Below, piece by piece: positions 35,480 to 47,500 of a stretch of 64,000 bases of DNA. Below the pieces are notes generated by a model that was not told where the DNA came from, ran no database searches, and saw only the letters and a program-made list of their open reading frames with translations. Made by a program: the position numbers and the translations under genes. Source of the DNA: Actinostola sp. cb2023 (lineage: Eukaryota > Cnidaria > Anthozoa > Actiniaria > Actinostolidae); NCBI GenBank assembly GCA_033675265.1, contig JAUJYZ010001472.1, positions 1-64,000 of the forward strand, read 5' to 3'. Each line of letters opens with the position of its first letter. The first letter of the stretch is position 1.

Positions 35480-36170
35480 AGGCGGATAAAGTAGATGGAT
35501 ACGCCGTCGGTGGGTTTCAGACTTATTTGCGCCCTTTTTCAACGATCAGACACGAAACTTTGAACTAGGGCGCGATCAAACGTTGGTGCCGCAAATCAAA
35601 CGTGTCTTCCGTGCTACCTTGAAAAGGTCTTTGAAGAATTTTAATAGTTTAACAGGCTAAAATGTCCGAGTTCACTTATCCACTCGTTGCGAGGTCAAGT
35701 CATCTGAAATATACCAGACGCAATGTGTTAGGCACGCATGTACGCAGTGTATTCGGCCTCCAGCGATCTCGCGTGCTACTGATCGTGACGCGTAGTAAGT
35801 AGTCAGATACTACATCTCCAATACTCGTGGGCCGTCGCCATGAAGGGGAGTTCCGGGTGTAGCGCTATTTTTAGCCGTCAAACAGATAAAAGTGACGAAA
35901 CGATAGCAGGATGTCCGATACAAAACTTTTAGGCATTTATTAATACTTTAACGTGGTTTAATAGTTTAAACGTGAGTAGGATAAAATAGTGAACAAAACT
36001 CCAGTTTTACAATTCCTTACGATCTTTTTCAAAAACAAAATTCCTCTGCGTTTTCACGGCATTTGTTGACCTTTGTTGCGTTATTAACGTTGTCACCAAA
36101 AACAATATCGTCATCTCGTGTTTATGTTTTTAATTGAAACAACGACAATAACAAAGAAACGTTGATTGGT
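35480..36170. other. Intergenic, downstream of RPUSD2
   Basis: No ORF with a recognised domain and no clear repeat. It lies beyond the 3' end of RPUSD2. Confidence 0.4.
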
Positions 36171-36176
36171 TGTAAT

Positions 36177-36182
36177 TTTATT
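36177..36182 (-). terminator. AATAAA polyadenylation signal of RPUSD2
   Basis: On the minus strand AATAAA lies about 30 nt after the RPUSD2 stop codon (36214-36216), implying a very short 3' UTR. Other signals further on cannot be excluded. Confidence 0.5.
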
Positions 36183-36213
36183 TCAGAATTCTATCAAATC
36201 CCCGCCATGTCTT

Positions 36214-39200
36214 CTACTCTTTCCAGTCTTGCGCGGCCCAAGATGGCATCTCTGTTTTGTATTCCCAGTCAGGGCCCTGGAACCAGAATAACAGGATTAA
36301 ACAAGCTTATACTGATTGTGAGACCTCAAGGCTTCAGGTAAGACTTTATGTCTATGTAAGACATACTGGGGATATTAGAGGGTTCAAAGCCAAATATGAT
36401 CATTAGCTGCTAATGTGCTTACCTTGTATGATAATGCATGTAGACACATGGTCAATTCAGCAGGGATGGGGTCTCTTCTTTGTAGACGGCATTCACTGCA
36501 GTCCTGATCTTTTACAGTGGAATTTGAAGGATTTTCTTCATTTAAACTTTGATTAGCATCATTCATTTCGTGTGATATTATAGTATCACCATCGGTGTCC
36601 ACATGACAGCTTTCTGTGTCTATAATGGTAGTAGAAGACTCGGCCAGACTTTTAATGACCTAATGAATAGAAGTGGGAAAATGAAAGAGAATAGTAGGAA
36701 GAGGATGGATGAGAAGGGAACAGAGAAAAGAAATAAAGGAATAGAATAATCAGCTGGGAGAGAAAAGAGATGAAAGGACAGAATAAAAGAGGAAAGAATG
36801 GAAGAACTAGAAAGACAAAACAGAGAAAAATAGGTATGAAAAGGTGAAAGGAAAGAGAAGAGAAAGAAATGAAACCTGATCCTACCATCAATGCCTCATC
36901 TTCTGTGATCCCACCCTTTCCTCTATTTTCACCCCAGGCAGGGCTATTATAGATAGGGTCGTCTATAATCGGGTATCCTAACCACTGAAGATGAACTCTG
37001 ATTTGATGCATACGACCAGTGTAGGGTTGACCTACACAGTACATTATAGTAATGTTAGTAACTTTATTCACAACATGAACTAATACCCATATTAGATACA
37101 TTTGTACTGTTTATATTACTACTTGCAAAAACAACATCAAGTACTGCGCACCAAGCAGAGGGTGGAAATGCAGGCTAAACACACTTACACTTCACAACAC
37201 TTGAGTTTCCATTGCTATGTAGCCTAGTAAATAAAGTTCTGCAAGGCTTTCCATCAGGGCTGACTCTACACACACCAACTTTATGAGACACAACTGAAAT
37301 GGGTTCTTCACAGTTAACTGGTTCGCTGGTGGAACAAAGGAAAGAGAGAAAGAAACGAGGATGAACATGGCAACCAAAGAAGCAACACGCGCAGTGGAGT
37401 ATCATTCAAGAATAAACATATTCAGTTTCCACTCTTTGCATTACTGTATGACCATCAAATATGCAGAAAGCAGTTTCTTTGGTGTCTAACTAGTGTCTTG
37501 ATGAAAGTTGTGACTGGTAAGTTTGCAATAGACTTCCATCAATCATAAACATCAAATATGCAGAAAGCAGTTTCTTTGGTGTCTAGTGTCTTGATGAAAG
37601 TTGTGACTGGTAAGTTTGTAATAGACTTCCGTCAATCATAAACATCAAATATGCTGAATGTGGCTTAATTCTTTGATGTCTAGTGTCTTGATGAAAGTTG
37701 TGACTGGTAAGTTTGCAATAGACTTCCATCAATCATAAACATCAAATATGCAGAAAGCAGTTTCTTTGATGTCTAGTGTCTTGATGAAAGTTGTGACTGG
37801 TAAGTTTGCAATAGACTTCCGTCAATCATAAATATCAAATATGCTGAATGTGGCTTCTTTGATGTCTAGTGTCTTGATGAAAGTTGTGACTGGTAAGTTT
37901 GTAATAGACTTCCATCAATCATAAACATCAAATATTCTGAATGTGGCTTCTTTGATGTCTAGTGTCTTGATGAAAGTTGTGACTGGTAAGTTTGTAATAG
38001 ACTTCCATCAATCAAACATCAAATATTCTGAATGTGGCTTCTTTGATGTCTAGTGTCTTGATGAAAGTTGTGACTGGTAAGTTTGTAATAGACTTCCATC
38101 AATCATTCAAATATTCTGAATGTGGCTTCTTTGATGTCTAGTGTCTTGATGAAAGTTGTGACTGGTAAGTTTGCAATAGACTTCCATCAATCATAAACAT
38201 CAAATATTCTGAATGTGGCTTCTTTGATGTCTAGTGTCTTGATGAAAGTTGTGACTGGTAAGTTTGCAATAGACTTCCATCAATCATAAACATCAAATAT
38301 TCTGAATGTGGCTTCTTTGATGTCTAGTGTCTTGATGAAAGTTGTGACTGGTAAGTTTGCAATAGACTTCCATCAATCATAAACATCAAATATACTGAAT
38401 GTGGCTTCTTTGGTGTCTAGTGTCTTGATGAAAGTTGTGACTGGTAAGTTTGCAATAGACTTCCATCAATCATAAACATCAAATATACTGAATGTGGCTT
38501 CTTTGTGTCTAAAGTTGTGACTGGTAAGTTTGCAATAGACTTCCATCAATCATAAACATCAAATATACTGAATGTGGTTTCTTGTCTGGAGTCTAATCAC
38601 AAACTACAAGTCATGACTGCTATCTTGAGTAGTCGTGCAGTAATAACGGTGGTGGAGATTGTTCAGTTCAGACACTCATTTTCAAAGAGAAAGAGAGCAT
38701 TGCACTGAAGTGTCTGATAATCAAGCACTGACCTGGGAAATCCACCTCTCACTCTACAGACATATTCTTTATCAATGCGTCTCTCTCTAACTTGCTCTTC
38801 TAATTCTTGTGCTTTCTTTAAAGTCCTTGAAAACACATTAAGAACTTTGTTTGTCTGTTCACAAAACACTATAAAGTAACAACTTAAGAGATGTCATTTC
38901 ATTGGCTGTCAGTAGGTTGTTGGTAGACTGTCAGTTGTCAGTAGGTTGAACTTTGTTGGTTGTCTGTTGGTCTGTCAGTAGGTTGTTGGTAGACAGGTTG
39001 TTGGTAGGTTGTTGGTAGACTGTCAGTAGGTTGTTGGTAGACTGTCAGTAGGTTGTTGGTACTGTCAGTAGGTTGTTGGTAGACTGTCAGTAGGTGTTTA
39101 GACTGTCAGTAGGTTGTTGGTAGACTGTCAGTAGGTTGTTGGTAGACTGTCAGTAGGTTGTTGGTAGACTGTTGTAGACTGTCAGTAGGTTGTTGGTAGA

Positions 39201-42200
39201 CTGTCAGTAGGTTGTTGGTAGACTGTCAGTAGGTTGTTGGTAGACTGTCAGTAGGTTGTAGACTGTCAGTAGACTGTCAGTAGGTTGTTGGTAGACTGTC
39301 AGTAGGTTGTTGGTAGACTGTCAGTAGGTTGTTGGTAGACTGTCAGTAGGTTGTTGGTAGACTGTCAGTAGGTTGTTGGTAGACTGTCAGTAGGTTGTTA
39401 GTAGACTGTCAGTAGTAGGTAGACTGTTGTTGTAGACTGTCAGTAGGTTGTTGGTAGACTGTCAGTAGGTTGTTGGTAGACTGTCAGTAGGTTGTTGGTA
39501 GACTGTCAGTAGGTTGTTGGTAGACTGTCAGTAGGTTGTTGGTAGACTGTCAGTAGGTTGTTGGTGGTAGACTGTCAGTAGGTTGTTGGTAGACTGTCAG
39601 TAGGTTGTTGGTAGACTGTCAGTAGGTTGTTGGTAGACTGTCAGTAGGTTGTTGGTAGACTGTCAGTAGGTTGTTGGTAGACTGTCAGTAGGTTGTTGGT
39701 AGACTGTCAGTAGGTTGTTGGTAGACTGTCAGTAGGTTGTTGGTAGACTGTCAGTAGGTTGTTGGTAGACTGTCAGTAGGTTGTTGGTAGACTGTCAGTA
39801 GGTTGTTGGTAGACTGTCAGTAGGTTGTGGTAGACTGTCAGTAGGTTGTTGGTAGACTGTCAGTAGGTTGTTGGTAGACTGTCAGTAGGTTGTTGGTTGT
39901 CGGTAGTTGTCGGTAGGTTGTCAGTAGGTATGGTAGGTTGTCAGTAGGTTGTTGGTAGACTGTCAGTAGGTTGTTGGTAGGTTGTCAGTAGTTGTTGTCG
40001 GTAGGTTGTAGTAGGTTGTTGGTAGACTGTCGGTAGGTTGTCCGTAGGTTGTAGTGTTGTTGGTAGACTGTCAGTAGGTTGTCGGTAGATTGTCGGTAGG
40101 TTGTCCGTAGGTTGTTAGTAGGTTGTTGGTAGACTGTCAGTAGGTTGTTGGTAGACTGTCGGTAGGTTGTCAGTAGGTTGTCGGTAGGTTGTCGGTAGGT
40201 TGTCGGTAGACTGTCGGTAGGTTGTCCGTAGGTTGTTAGTAGGTTGTTGGTAGACTGTCAGTAGGTTGTCGGTAGATTGTCGGTAGGTTGTCGTAGGTTG
40301 TTAGTAGGTTGTTGGTAGACTGTCAGTAGGTTGTTGGTAGACTGTGTCAGTAGGTTGTCAGTAGGTTGTTGGTAGACTGTCAGTAGGTTGTTGTCGGTAG
40401 TTGTCGGTAGTGTCGGTAGGTTGTCCGTAGGTTGTTAGTAGGTTGTTGGTAGACTGTCAGTAGGTTGTTGGTAGACTGTCAGTAGGTTGTTGGTGTCAGT
40501 AGGTTGTCGGTAGTAGGTTGTTGGTAGACTGTCGGTAGGTTGTCGGTAGATTGTCGGTAGGTTGTCGGTAGGTTGTTGGTAGGTTGTCCGTAGGTGTAGT
40601 AGGTTGTTGGTAGTAGACTGTCAGTAGGTTGTTGGTAGACTGTCAGTAGGTTGTTGGTACTGTCAGTAGGTTGTCGGTAGGTTGTCGGTAGGTTGTTGGT
40701 AGACTGTCAGTAGGTTGTCGGTAGACTGTCAGTAGGTTGTCGGTGTTGGTAGGTTGTCCGTAGGTTGTCAGTAGGTTGTTGGTAGACTGTCAGTAGGTTG
40801 TTGGTAGACTGTCAGTAGGTTGTTGGTACTCTGTCAGTAGGTTGTCGGTAGACTGTCAGTAGGTTGTCGGTAGGTTGTCAGTAGATTGTTGGTAGACTGT
40901 CAGTAGGTTGTCAGTAGGTTGTTGGTAGACTGTCAGTAGGTTGTTGGTAGACTGTCAGTAGGTTGTCGGTAGACTGTCAGTAGGTTGTTGGTAGACTGTC
41001 AGTAAGGTTGTAGGTTGTTGGTAAACTGTCAGTAGGTTGTTGGACTGTCAGTAGGTTGTTGGTAGACTGTCAGTAGGTTGTTGGTAGACTGTCAGTAGGT
41101 TGTTGGTAAACTGTCAGTAGGTTGTTGGTAAACTGTCAGTAGGTTGTTGGTAGACTGTCAGTAGGTTGTTGGTAGACTGTCAGTAGTTGTTGCTGTCAGT
41201 AGGTTGTGTCAGTAGACTGTCAGTAGTAGGTTGTTGGTAGGTTGTCAGTAGGTGTCAGTAGGTTGTTGGTAGACTGTCAGTAGGTTGTTGGTAGACTGTC
41301 AGTAGACTGTCAGTAGGTTGTCAGTAGGTTGTCAGTAGGTTGTCAGTAGGTTGTTGGTAGACTGTCAGTAGGTTGTTGGTAGACTGTCAGTAGTTGTGGT
41401 AGACTGGTAGTAGGTTGTCAGTAGGTTGTTGGTAGACTGTCAGTAGGTTGTTGGTTGACTGTCAGTAGTAGACTGTCAGTAGGTTGTTGGTAGACTGTCA
41501 GTAGGGTAGACTGTCAGTAGGTTGTTGGTGACTTGGTGTTGGACTGTCAGTAGGTTGTCAGTAGGTTGTCAGTTGGTAGACTGTCAGTAGGTTGTTGGTA
41601 GACTGTCAGTAGGTTGTTGGTTCTCTGTCAGTAGGTTGTTGGTAGACTGTCAGTAGGTTGTTTGTAGACTGTCAGTAGGTTGTCTGTAGACTGTCAGTAG
41701 GTTGTCTGTAGACTGTCAGTAGGTTGTCTGTAGACTCTCAGTAGGTTACTGTAACAAACATCATCTTAATCCTTACTTTGCAAACATTAAGATTCCAGAA
41801 GTCAATCTGTCAATCCTATGAACAGCTGTCAACACAAACTCCAATATTATTATTAGGTTATTTTCATAGACCAGTGACAGGTGGCAGTCATGATATAATT
41901 TCTACATGTATTTAGCGGTAGCAGGGTACTTTGCAAATCACTTACTATAAAGGTTAATCAGCCCATTTTCTTTACCAAGTAAGAACACAATGGTATTGTG
42001 TCTATAACGACCACAAGGATGAACCTAAAATACAAGCAAATAGTTACATTGTCTGTTGATATAATTAAGCTTGATAAATTAAGCCTTTTAAAAAGGGAAA
42101 AGGTTTGTTCAAAGAGTGCATATACAACATGTACAACAATGTGGCACTATCCAACATATAAATCATAGAGTCGTTTTCGTATTAGTGGGAAACCTACGGT

Positions 42201-44387
42201 ACGGAGTTACGGTCACGGTACGGAATCGAACACATTGTATTTAACCAATCCCAGCGCGCGAAATCATTGCTCAACCAACCAGAATGCTTGGATACTGCAA
42301 GATGATGGCGCGATACCGGCATGGTACGGCACGAACTGTACCGTAACTACTTCCCACTCATACGAAAACAACTCTATTACAAGTGGATAAACTGTTGATG
42401 GCTATAATCTATTCACTCTTGGACAAATTGGACCAAATGATATTAAACGTTATTATCTCCAGATCTCCTCACATGAATGACAAAAGACTTACAGCAATTG
42501 ATGATGGTTTGTTGATGACCACAACATCTTCATTGGATGCTATTATCTGGATAGTATCAGCAGTGACTGGAGGTTCGTGTCTGCAATAAACTTACAGGTT
42601 AAAGAAGTAGAAAGTACACAACAATATTGACTATGTTTATAAGCAGATTGTTAATCGATGCACAATATGAGGAGAACATGTAAGAACATCATTATCAAAT
42701 AGTAATTAAGGTATGCTTACCTATGAACCTTATTACTGATCACAACATTATCTTTTAATATGGTATCAAGTGTGGCTACTTCACCATTCACTGTCAAGAC
42801 ATTAACATACAATAATTGTATTGAGAATTGGTGCACTACATGTATGTGCATCAGTAGAAAATCACAAATGATGCCAGACAACTCAAGTCAATCTACATGT
42901 ACATGTAACTAGAACTAACTTTGTTAACATTGGTTAAAAACCTGAAGTTCATATTCCATACAAATAATAAATTAATTTTTTTTTATCACATATAGGTCCC
43001 TCATATTGTATATATTATTTATAATTCCAATGGAGTTCTATACCTGTTATTTTCCCTACTGCTATGGCTTTTTCCTAAAAAGAATAAAAAATCAACCAAC
43101 GTTTTCTTGTGTGCTCAAGCATTAGACAGTGTCATTTTGCTTGGAAATATGGTATTACTACATATATTATGCCCTTATGTTCACAGACAGCTTAATTATA
43201 ATTTATTGCTGAATTACGTGCAGAAAAGGAAAATCCTGAGCTGATGGTACGACACAAATAAGTGAGGCCACCTTTACTATATATTTGCATCGGCTTGTCT
43301 TGACTTAAAACAATGGAATGTCTTATTGTGTTGAAAGCTGATTGGTTAATAATGACAACAGAAGTACATGTACAGTGACGTGTATGCGAATACATGTACA
43401 TTAAAGGTGGTTACACTTGTTTGCGTCACACAGTAATAAAGTTACTCACATAATATTCTGGAGGTTCTGCTCTGAATTCATCTTTAAAAACATCAAATAG
43501 TTTCCTTCCAATCCATCGACCCTTACAGTGTGTAGTAAAGGTGAAGTAATATGGAACTACATGTCTCAGACCTGTGACAATATATCACATCAATCAAATA
43601 TACAGTATATCATGTACATACAATACATATATTAATATACAGTATATCATACACATACATGTACAGTCGCAATTAACCCCATATAAAGCGACCAACCTTG
43701 TTGTTAGGCAACTTAGGTGGTTGTTTATGGAGGAAGGGGTGGTTGCAGATCAGAAGTAATAATGACTGTACTTCAGTGAGAAATTAGGAAAATGGGATTT
43801 GCACAGTGGCCACTCATGAGGTGGTCACTTACTGTACAAGACGTGGTTGCTGAGAGAGGTTTGACTACAACTAGGGAGCCCACGCAAATTTAAATTAAGA
43901 GGGGGGATTTTATTCCCAAAGAAAAGCCACCAGGTAGGTTAATTTAGCAGACAACAAAGGTGTCTAAAAGAAGAAAAAGGTACTTTATATTTCATTTTTC
44001 AATTTTACACTAAAATTTCATTGGGCTCCCTGTGGTTTGACGGCATATACATCTAAAAGGGAAGGGGGAAATCTCACCATTTTTAACAAAATACGATGTC
44101 TCATCATAAAGTTCTTTATCAAATCCTGGCTTTTTCCTGGCAGTAAGTTTAGCCTTCTTCTCCTGTTATTGTTAAAAATGGGGAAAGATTTCTTCACCAA
44201 AAATACTAGCAAAAACCTTTAGGCAACTATCCACAATCGCGCCCACCGATCTCTCAATTAAACATACCTTAAGATTCTTCTTCTCTTCCTTGCTTAGTTT
44301 TCTCTTTTTCCCAGCAATTTTCCCTTCTTCTTGCTTACTTTTTCCATTGTTTATCTCTTCTAACTTTTCTTCAACTTCGTCCGCCAT
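36214..44387 (-). CDS. RPUSD2: RNA pseudouridine synthase, RPUSD2 orthologue, 439 aa, 13 exons
   Basis: RluA-type enzyme that isomerises uridine to pseudouridine in RNA. Coding exons: 44387-44268, 44162-44078, 43571-43450, 43074-43044, 42790-42721, 42580-42493, 42024-41946, 41825-41777, 38825-38733, 37325-37189, 37031-36886, 36659-36423, 36276-36214. All splice sites are GT-AG and the phases sum to 440 codons with the stop. Landmarks: lysine/glutamate-rich N terminus ([12 protein letters not shown]), [20 protein letters not shown] (about residue 75), HEPPVTA (143), the catalytic loop HRIDRLTSG with Asp204, [12 protein letters not shown] (about 297), [11 protein letters not shown], and the C-terminal [13 protein letters not shown] and MPSWAAQDW. 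This follows vertebrate RPUSD2 closely in order; the vertebrate protein is longer at its N terminus. Introns 8 and 9 hold large minisatellites. Start codon chosen because it is the first ATG and is 138 bp from the divergent CIAPIN1 start. Confidence 0.93.
37452..38585 (+). repeat. 93-bp minisatellite in RPUSD2 intron 9
   Basis: About 12 copies of a unit containing 'tgtctagtgtcttgatgaaa', 'gttgtgactggtaagtttg' and 'catcaatcataaacatcaaa'. Two variant classes (GCAGAAAGCAG versus CTGAATGTGGC) alternate at the left end and only one persists to the right. It fills most of the intron between exons 9 and 10. Confidence 0.95.
38905..41745 (+). repeat. 2.8-kb 22-bp minisatellite in RPUSD2 intron 8
   Basis: The unit GTAGGTTGTTGGTAGACTGT plus CA is repeated about 125 times with shorter variants (GTAGGTTGTCG, GTAGACTGTCA). 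The strand is strongly G+T-rich on plus and hence A+C-rich in the RPUSD2 transcript. The array ends about 30 bp from exon 8, just downstream of it in transcript order, and about 80 bp before exon 9, so it makes up nearly the whole intron. Confidence 0.95.
42166..42376 (-). mobile_element. 211-bp MITE, copy 2 (RPUSD2 intron 6)
   Basis: TIRs TAGAGTCGTTTTCGTATTAG and the complement ending AAAACAACTCTA enclose exactly 211 bp. The internal ACGGTACGG palindromes match the other two copies. It lies in the intron between exons 6 and 7. Confidence 0.85.
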
Positions 44388-44525
44388 TTTGAATGTTGAC
44401 AATTTTACGTCTGAAAAAGACTGGGAACGAAAGACTCGTCTCCATGTCGAGGTTACTGGGTTACGTGACCTACTCTTGACTTTGGACCGTATTTTCCCGG
44501 TTTTGAACAAGTTTATTTTGCTATT
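44388..44525. promoter_or_regulatory. Probable bidirectional promoter of RPUSD2 and CIAPIN1
   Basis: Only 138 bp separate the divergent start codons, so both 5' UTRs and any core promoter must fall here or overlap the first exons. I see no TATA box in a fitting place. A GGTTACGTGACC near-palindrome (about 44458-44469) is a candidate bZIP/bHLH-type site; this is inference. Confidence 0.6.
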
Positions 44526-47500
44526 ATGGACGTGGAATTGAAAGCAAAACAACATGTATTGGTTCTATGGTCAGGACAACAACCATCAAAGGACATCGAA
44601 GCTGTTGTAGGTCGATACAATAACATGGTTGGACAAGAAGGCAAGGTTTCACTGGAGCATTCAGACAGAATTCACATGGGTACGATGACGTTTTATTCCT
44701 TTATCGATGGTTTATTTAATCAATAGTACGACAGAGATAACGTGTTACTTGAGAGGTGGATCAATAGTTATAGATGATAGTGAAATCGGTTGTGATATTC
44801 GTGACGTGTTGACGATGGAAATGATAGCTATATATTCGTGATGATGAAACAATAGTCGTTTTCAAAAGTTGTTGACTTGGTCACAGTTCTTAGACTATTG
44901 ATAGCATTGATGGGTGATCAAATACGATGATAGTGGTGATAGTGACGTATGATGATAATAATGCTCTGGTACAGTAGTACGGCATGATCATGATGACAAA
45001 AGGTGATGGTAGTTCATTAACTATGGATTAATGATAAGACTAACTGGATAAATAATTTATTAGAAAAACTAGCGATAAAAAAATGTTTATTACTCGGGCC
45101 CAGGCCGTAGGCCGCCCGAGTTAGAAAATGCGTTTTTCGGTAGTAGTAGTTTTCTTCGGCTCAAGAATGACGAAAGTATGCGACGTATTTAATCGTATTG
45201 AGTTTCAAGATTACTCAGCAGATAAGAACAAACCACACACACAGGACTAAAGTAGATTATGAATCTTAGTTTTGAAAGCGCAACATGTCGTTAATAATCC
45301 GTTACTGAGCAGCTTCGTATTATGTCTCTGAAGCTAGAGAGCAAGGGTTTGATTTTTCAGTAGATTTTGTTTAGATAGCTAATATCGCTTTGCTTGCTGC
45401 CTGACTGTCGTAACGCGAGGGCGTTATCGGAACCATCTGACCTATGCAACCTCAAGACGTATCATGTTCGTACTCATCCGACTCATAGTCTCCCTCGTCA
45501 CTCAACTGTCACTGATTGTCATGACGTCAGAGAAATGATATTGTATTGAAGAAGATGTCCTTGTTTTATTCGACGTTCGAACCGTAACTCGAACCCGAAC
45601 TCGAACTCGATTCCAAACTCGACGTTTCGGGATCTGAAGCTAGAGAGGGGGCCTTTACACGAACTCATCAAAATCAAATCAATTGAACTCAAAGTCAAAA
45701 GGTAATCAAATGAACTCAAAGTCAAAGGCAAATCAAATGAACTCGACACATACATGTATATACAGTCTCCCTCGTCACGCAACTGTCAGTCATTGTCAGG
45801 TCTCTCCTCACGCAACTGACATTGTCCTTGTCATAAGCCCGAGTGTACGCTCATTGAGCGTCTTGTTTGTCAATGAATGACCACAAAACATTGTTTTTTT
45901 TAAATGAAATAAAATAAATGTGGTTAATATAAAAATATGTCCATGCACATAAATATATAAGTTTACATGCATTATTATTTTTTAATTAATTAACAGCAGT
46001 ATTTTCAGTTGTTTTGTATAACTTTATTATATATTCACATGTACAGTCTTCTTTTGATTATTCTTCAGCTTCTCATGGTGCTTCAAGTTTTGACGTTGTT
46101 TTATCTGGAATACTGGTCGGCTCATCACATGTTCACACTATGGAATTGTTAACAGAACTGGCAAGAATCCTCAAACCAAATGGAAAACTTATTCTCAGGG
46201 AATTTGTTGGTAAGTTTATTGTCAACATCATTTGGCATTTGGGGTAAAGTAGCTGGGACATCTGTAGATTGAAATAGCTGAGTACGTAAAAGTCCCAGCT
46301 CTTAACTAAAACCCTTAGTATAAATCTTGATTGATATTCTTTATTCTGTTGCTGATTGTTGAAATGCAATGTTTTCCAGGAAACTCTGGTGGTGTAAGGT
46401 CTCCCAGTAAAGTTGTCTCTTCGCTAAAGCTGTCTGGATTTGTAGAAGTTTCTGAGGTACAGTACATTCTGGTCATTATGCACCTATTTCAAAAAACGTT
46501 GATAACAGGCAATCTGAAATGGATGATCTGAGGACAGATCATGTGAAACTGAGCGTTACTAACATGCGAAATTTATCATTTGGCCTCAAGCTTGGAATCA
46601 CGCTTGGTCTTTCGGTCTTTCATTTTATTTACTCGGTAAATATTTCCACCGGACTTCATAGTCTTTTGTAAAGATCGTAACCAACATGGTGGAGGTGCCC
46701 TGGTCGCGTGAGAAATCATCTGGTTGCTCTTCCTCATCATGATCTCGAAACAAACTGTGAAATTGTCTGGTCAGAAGTTTTGGTGTTCTAATTGAATGAG
46801 ATCTGGCAGAAGTTAATGTGAATATAAAATTTTCAGACCATCCAATTCAGATTGGCCATTCTGAATTGGATGATCTGAAACTTTTGAAAATTCTGAAAAT
46901 TCACGTTAACCTCTGCCAGACTCGTTCGAACACCAAATGTGCTTCTCGACTTGAGGTTGAATGAATGAATTTTGCATGTTACTAACGAAAGACTCTCAGT
47001 TTCCCATAATTTGTCTTCATCTCATCTTCAGGATCATCCATTTCAGATCGCCCGTTGTCAACGTTTTTTGAAATAGTTGTACACTTATCATCTAATCTGT
47101 TATAATTCACTTCCATTTCCTCAGCTATATTGTTGAAGAGATGCAAAATCGTTATGACATTTATTGGCTGGAATCTCACACATTTGCCTAAGTTTGGGGG
47201 TGAGGGGGGAGGTGCAGGGTTGTCACCAAGCTAAAAATGCAGGTTTAACTAGCATCAAAATGACAAGACGTGTTGCATGTACTTTAGCGAATAAGTAGCA
47301 CAGTGTTCCAAGTAGCCAGTGAATTGCACTGGTTGCCAGCATAGAGATGGCTGTTCTCTCAGGCTACTTGCATGTAAATCAGAGCTGATGTTTGTAACCC
47401 TTTTGTTTCCAGCCTAAAGATGTAAAGGATGTGTCATCAGTTGTTGAGGTAAATCACTATGGGGTTCATTGTAAGCAGGGAAAAACTACTGGGAAAATCT

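Noticed and set aside
36652..37101. 149-codon minus ORF as a gene of its own
   Set aside because: Only the part 36886-37031 is real, as RPUSD2 exon 11; the phenylalanine/serine-rich remainder is intron.
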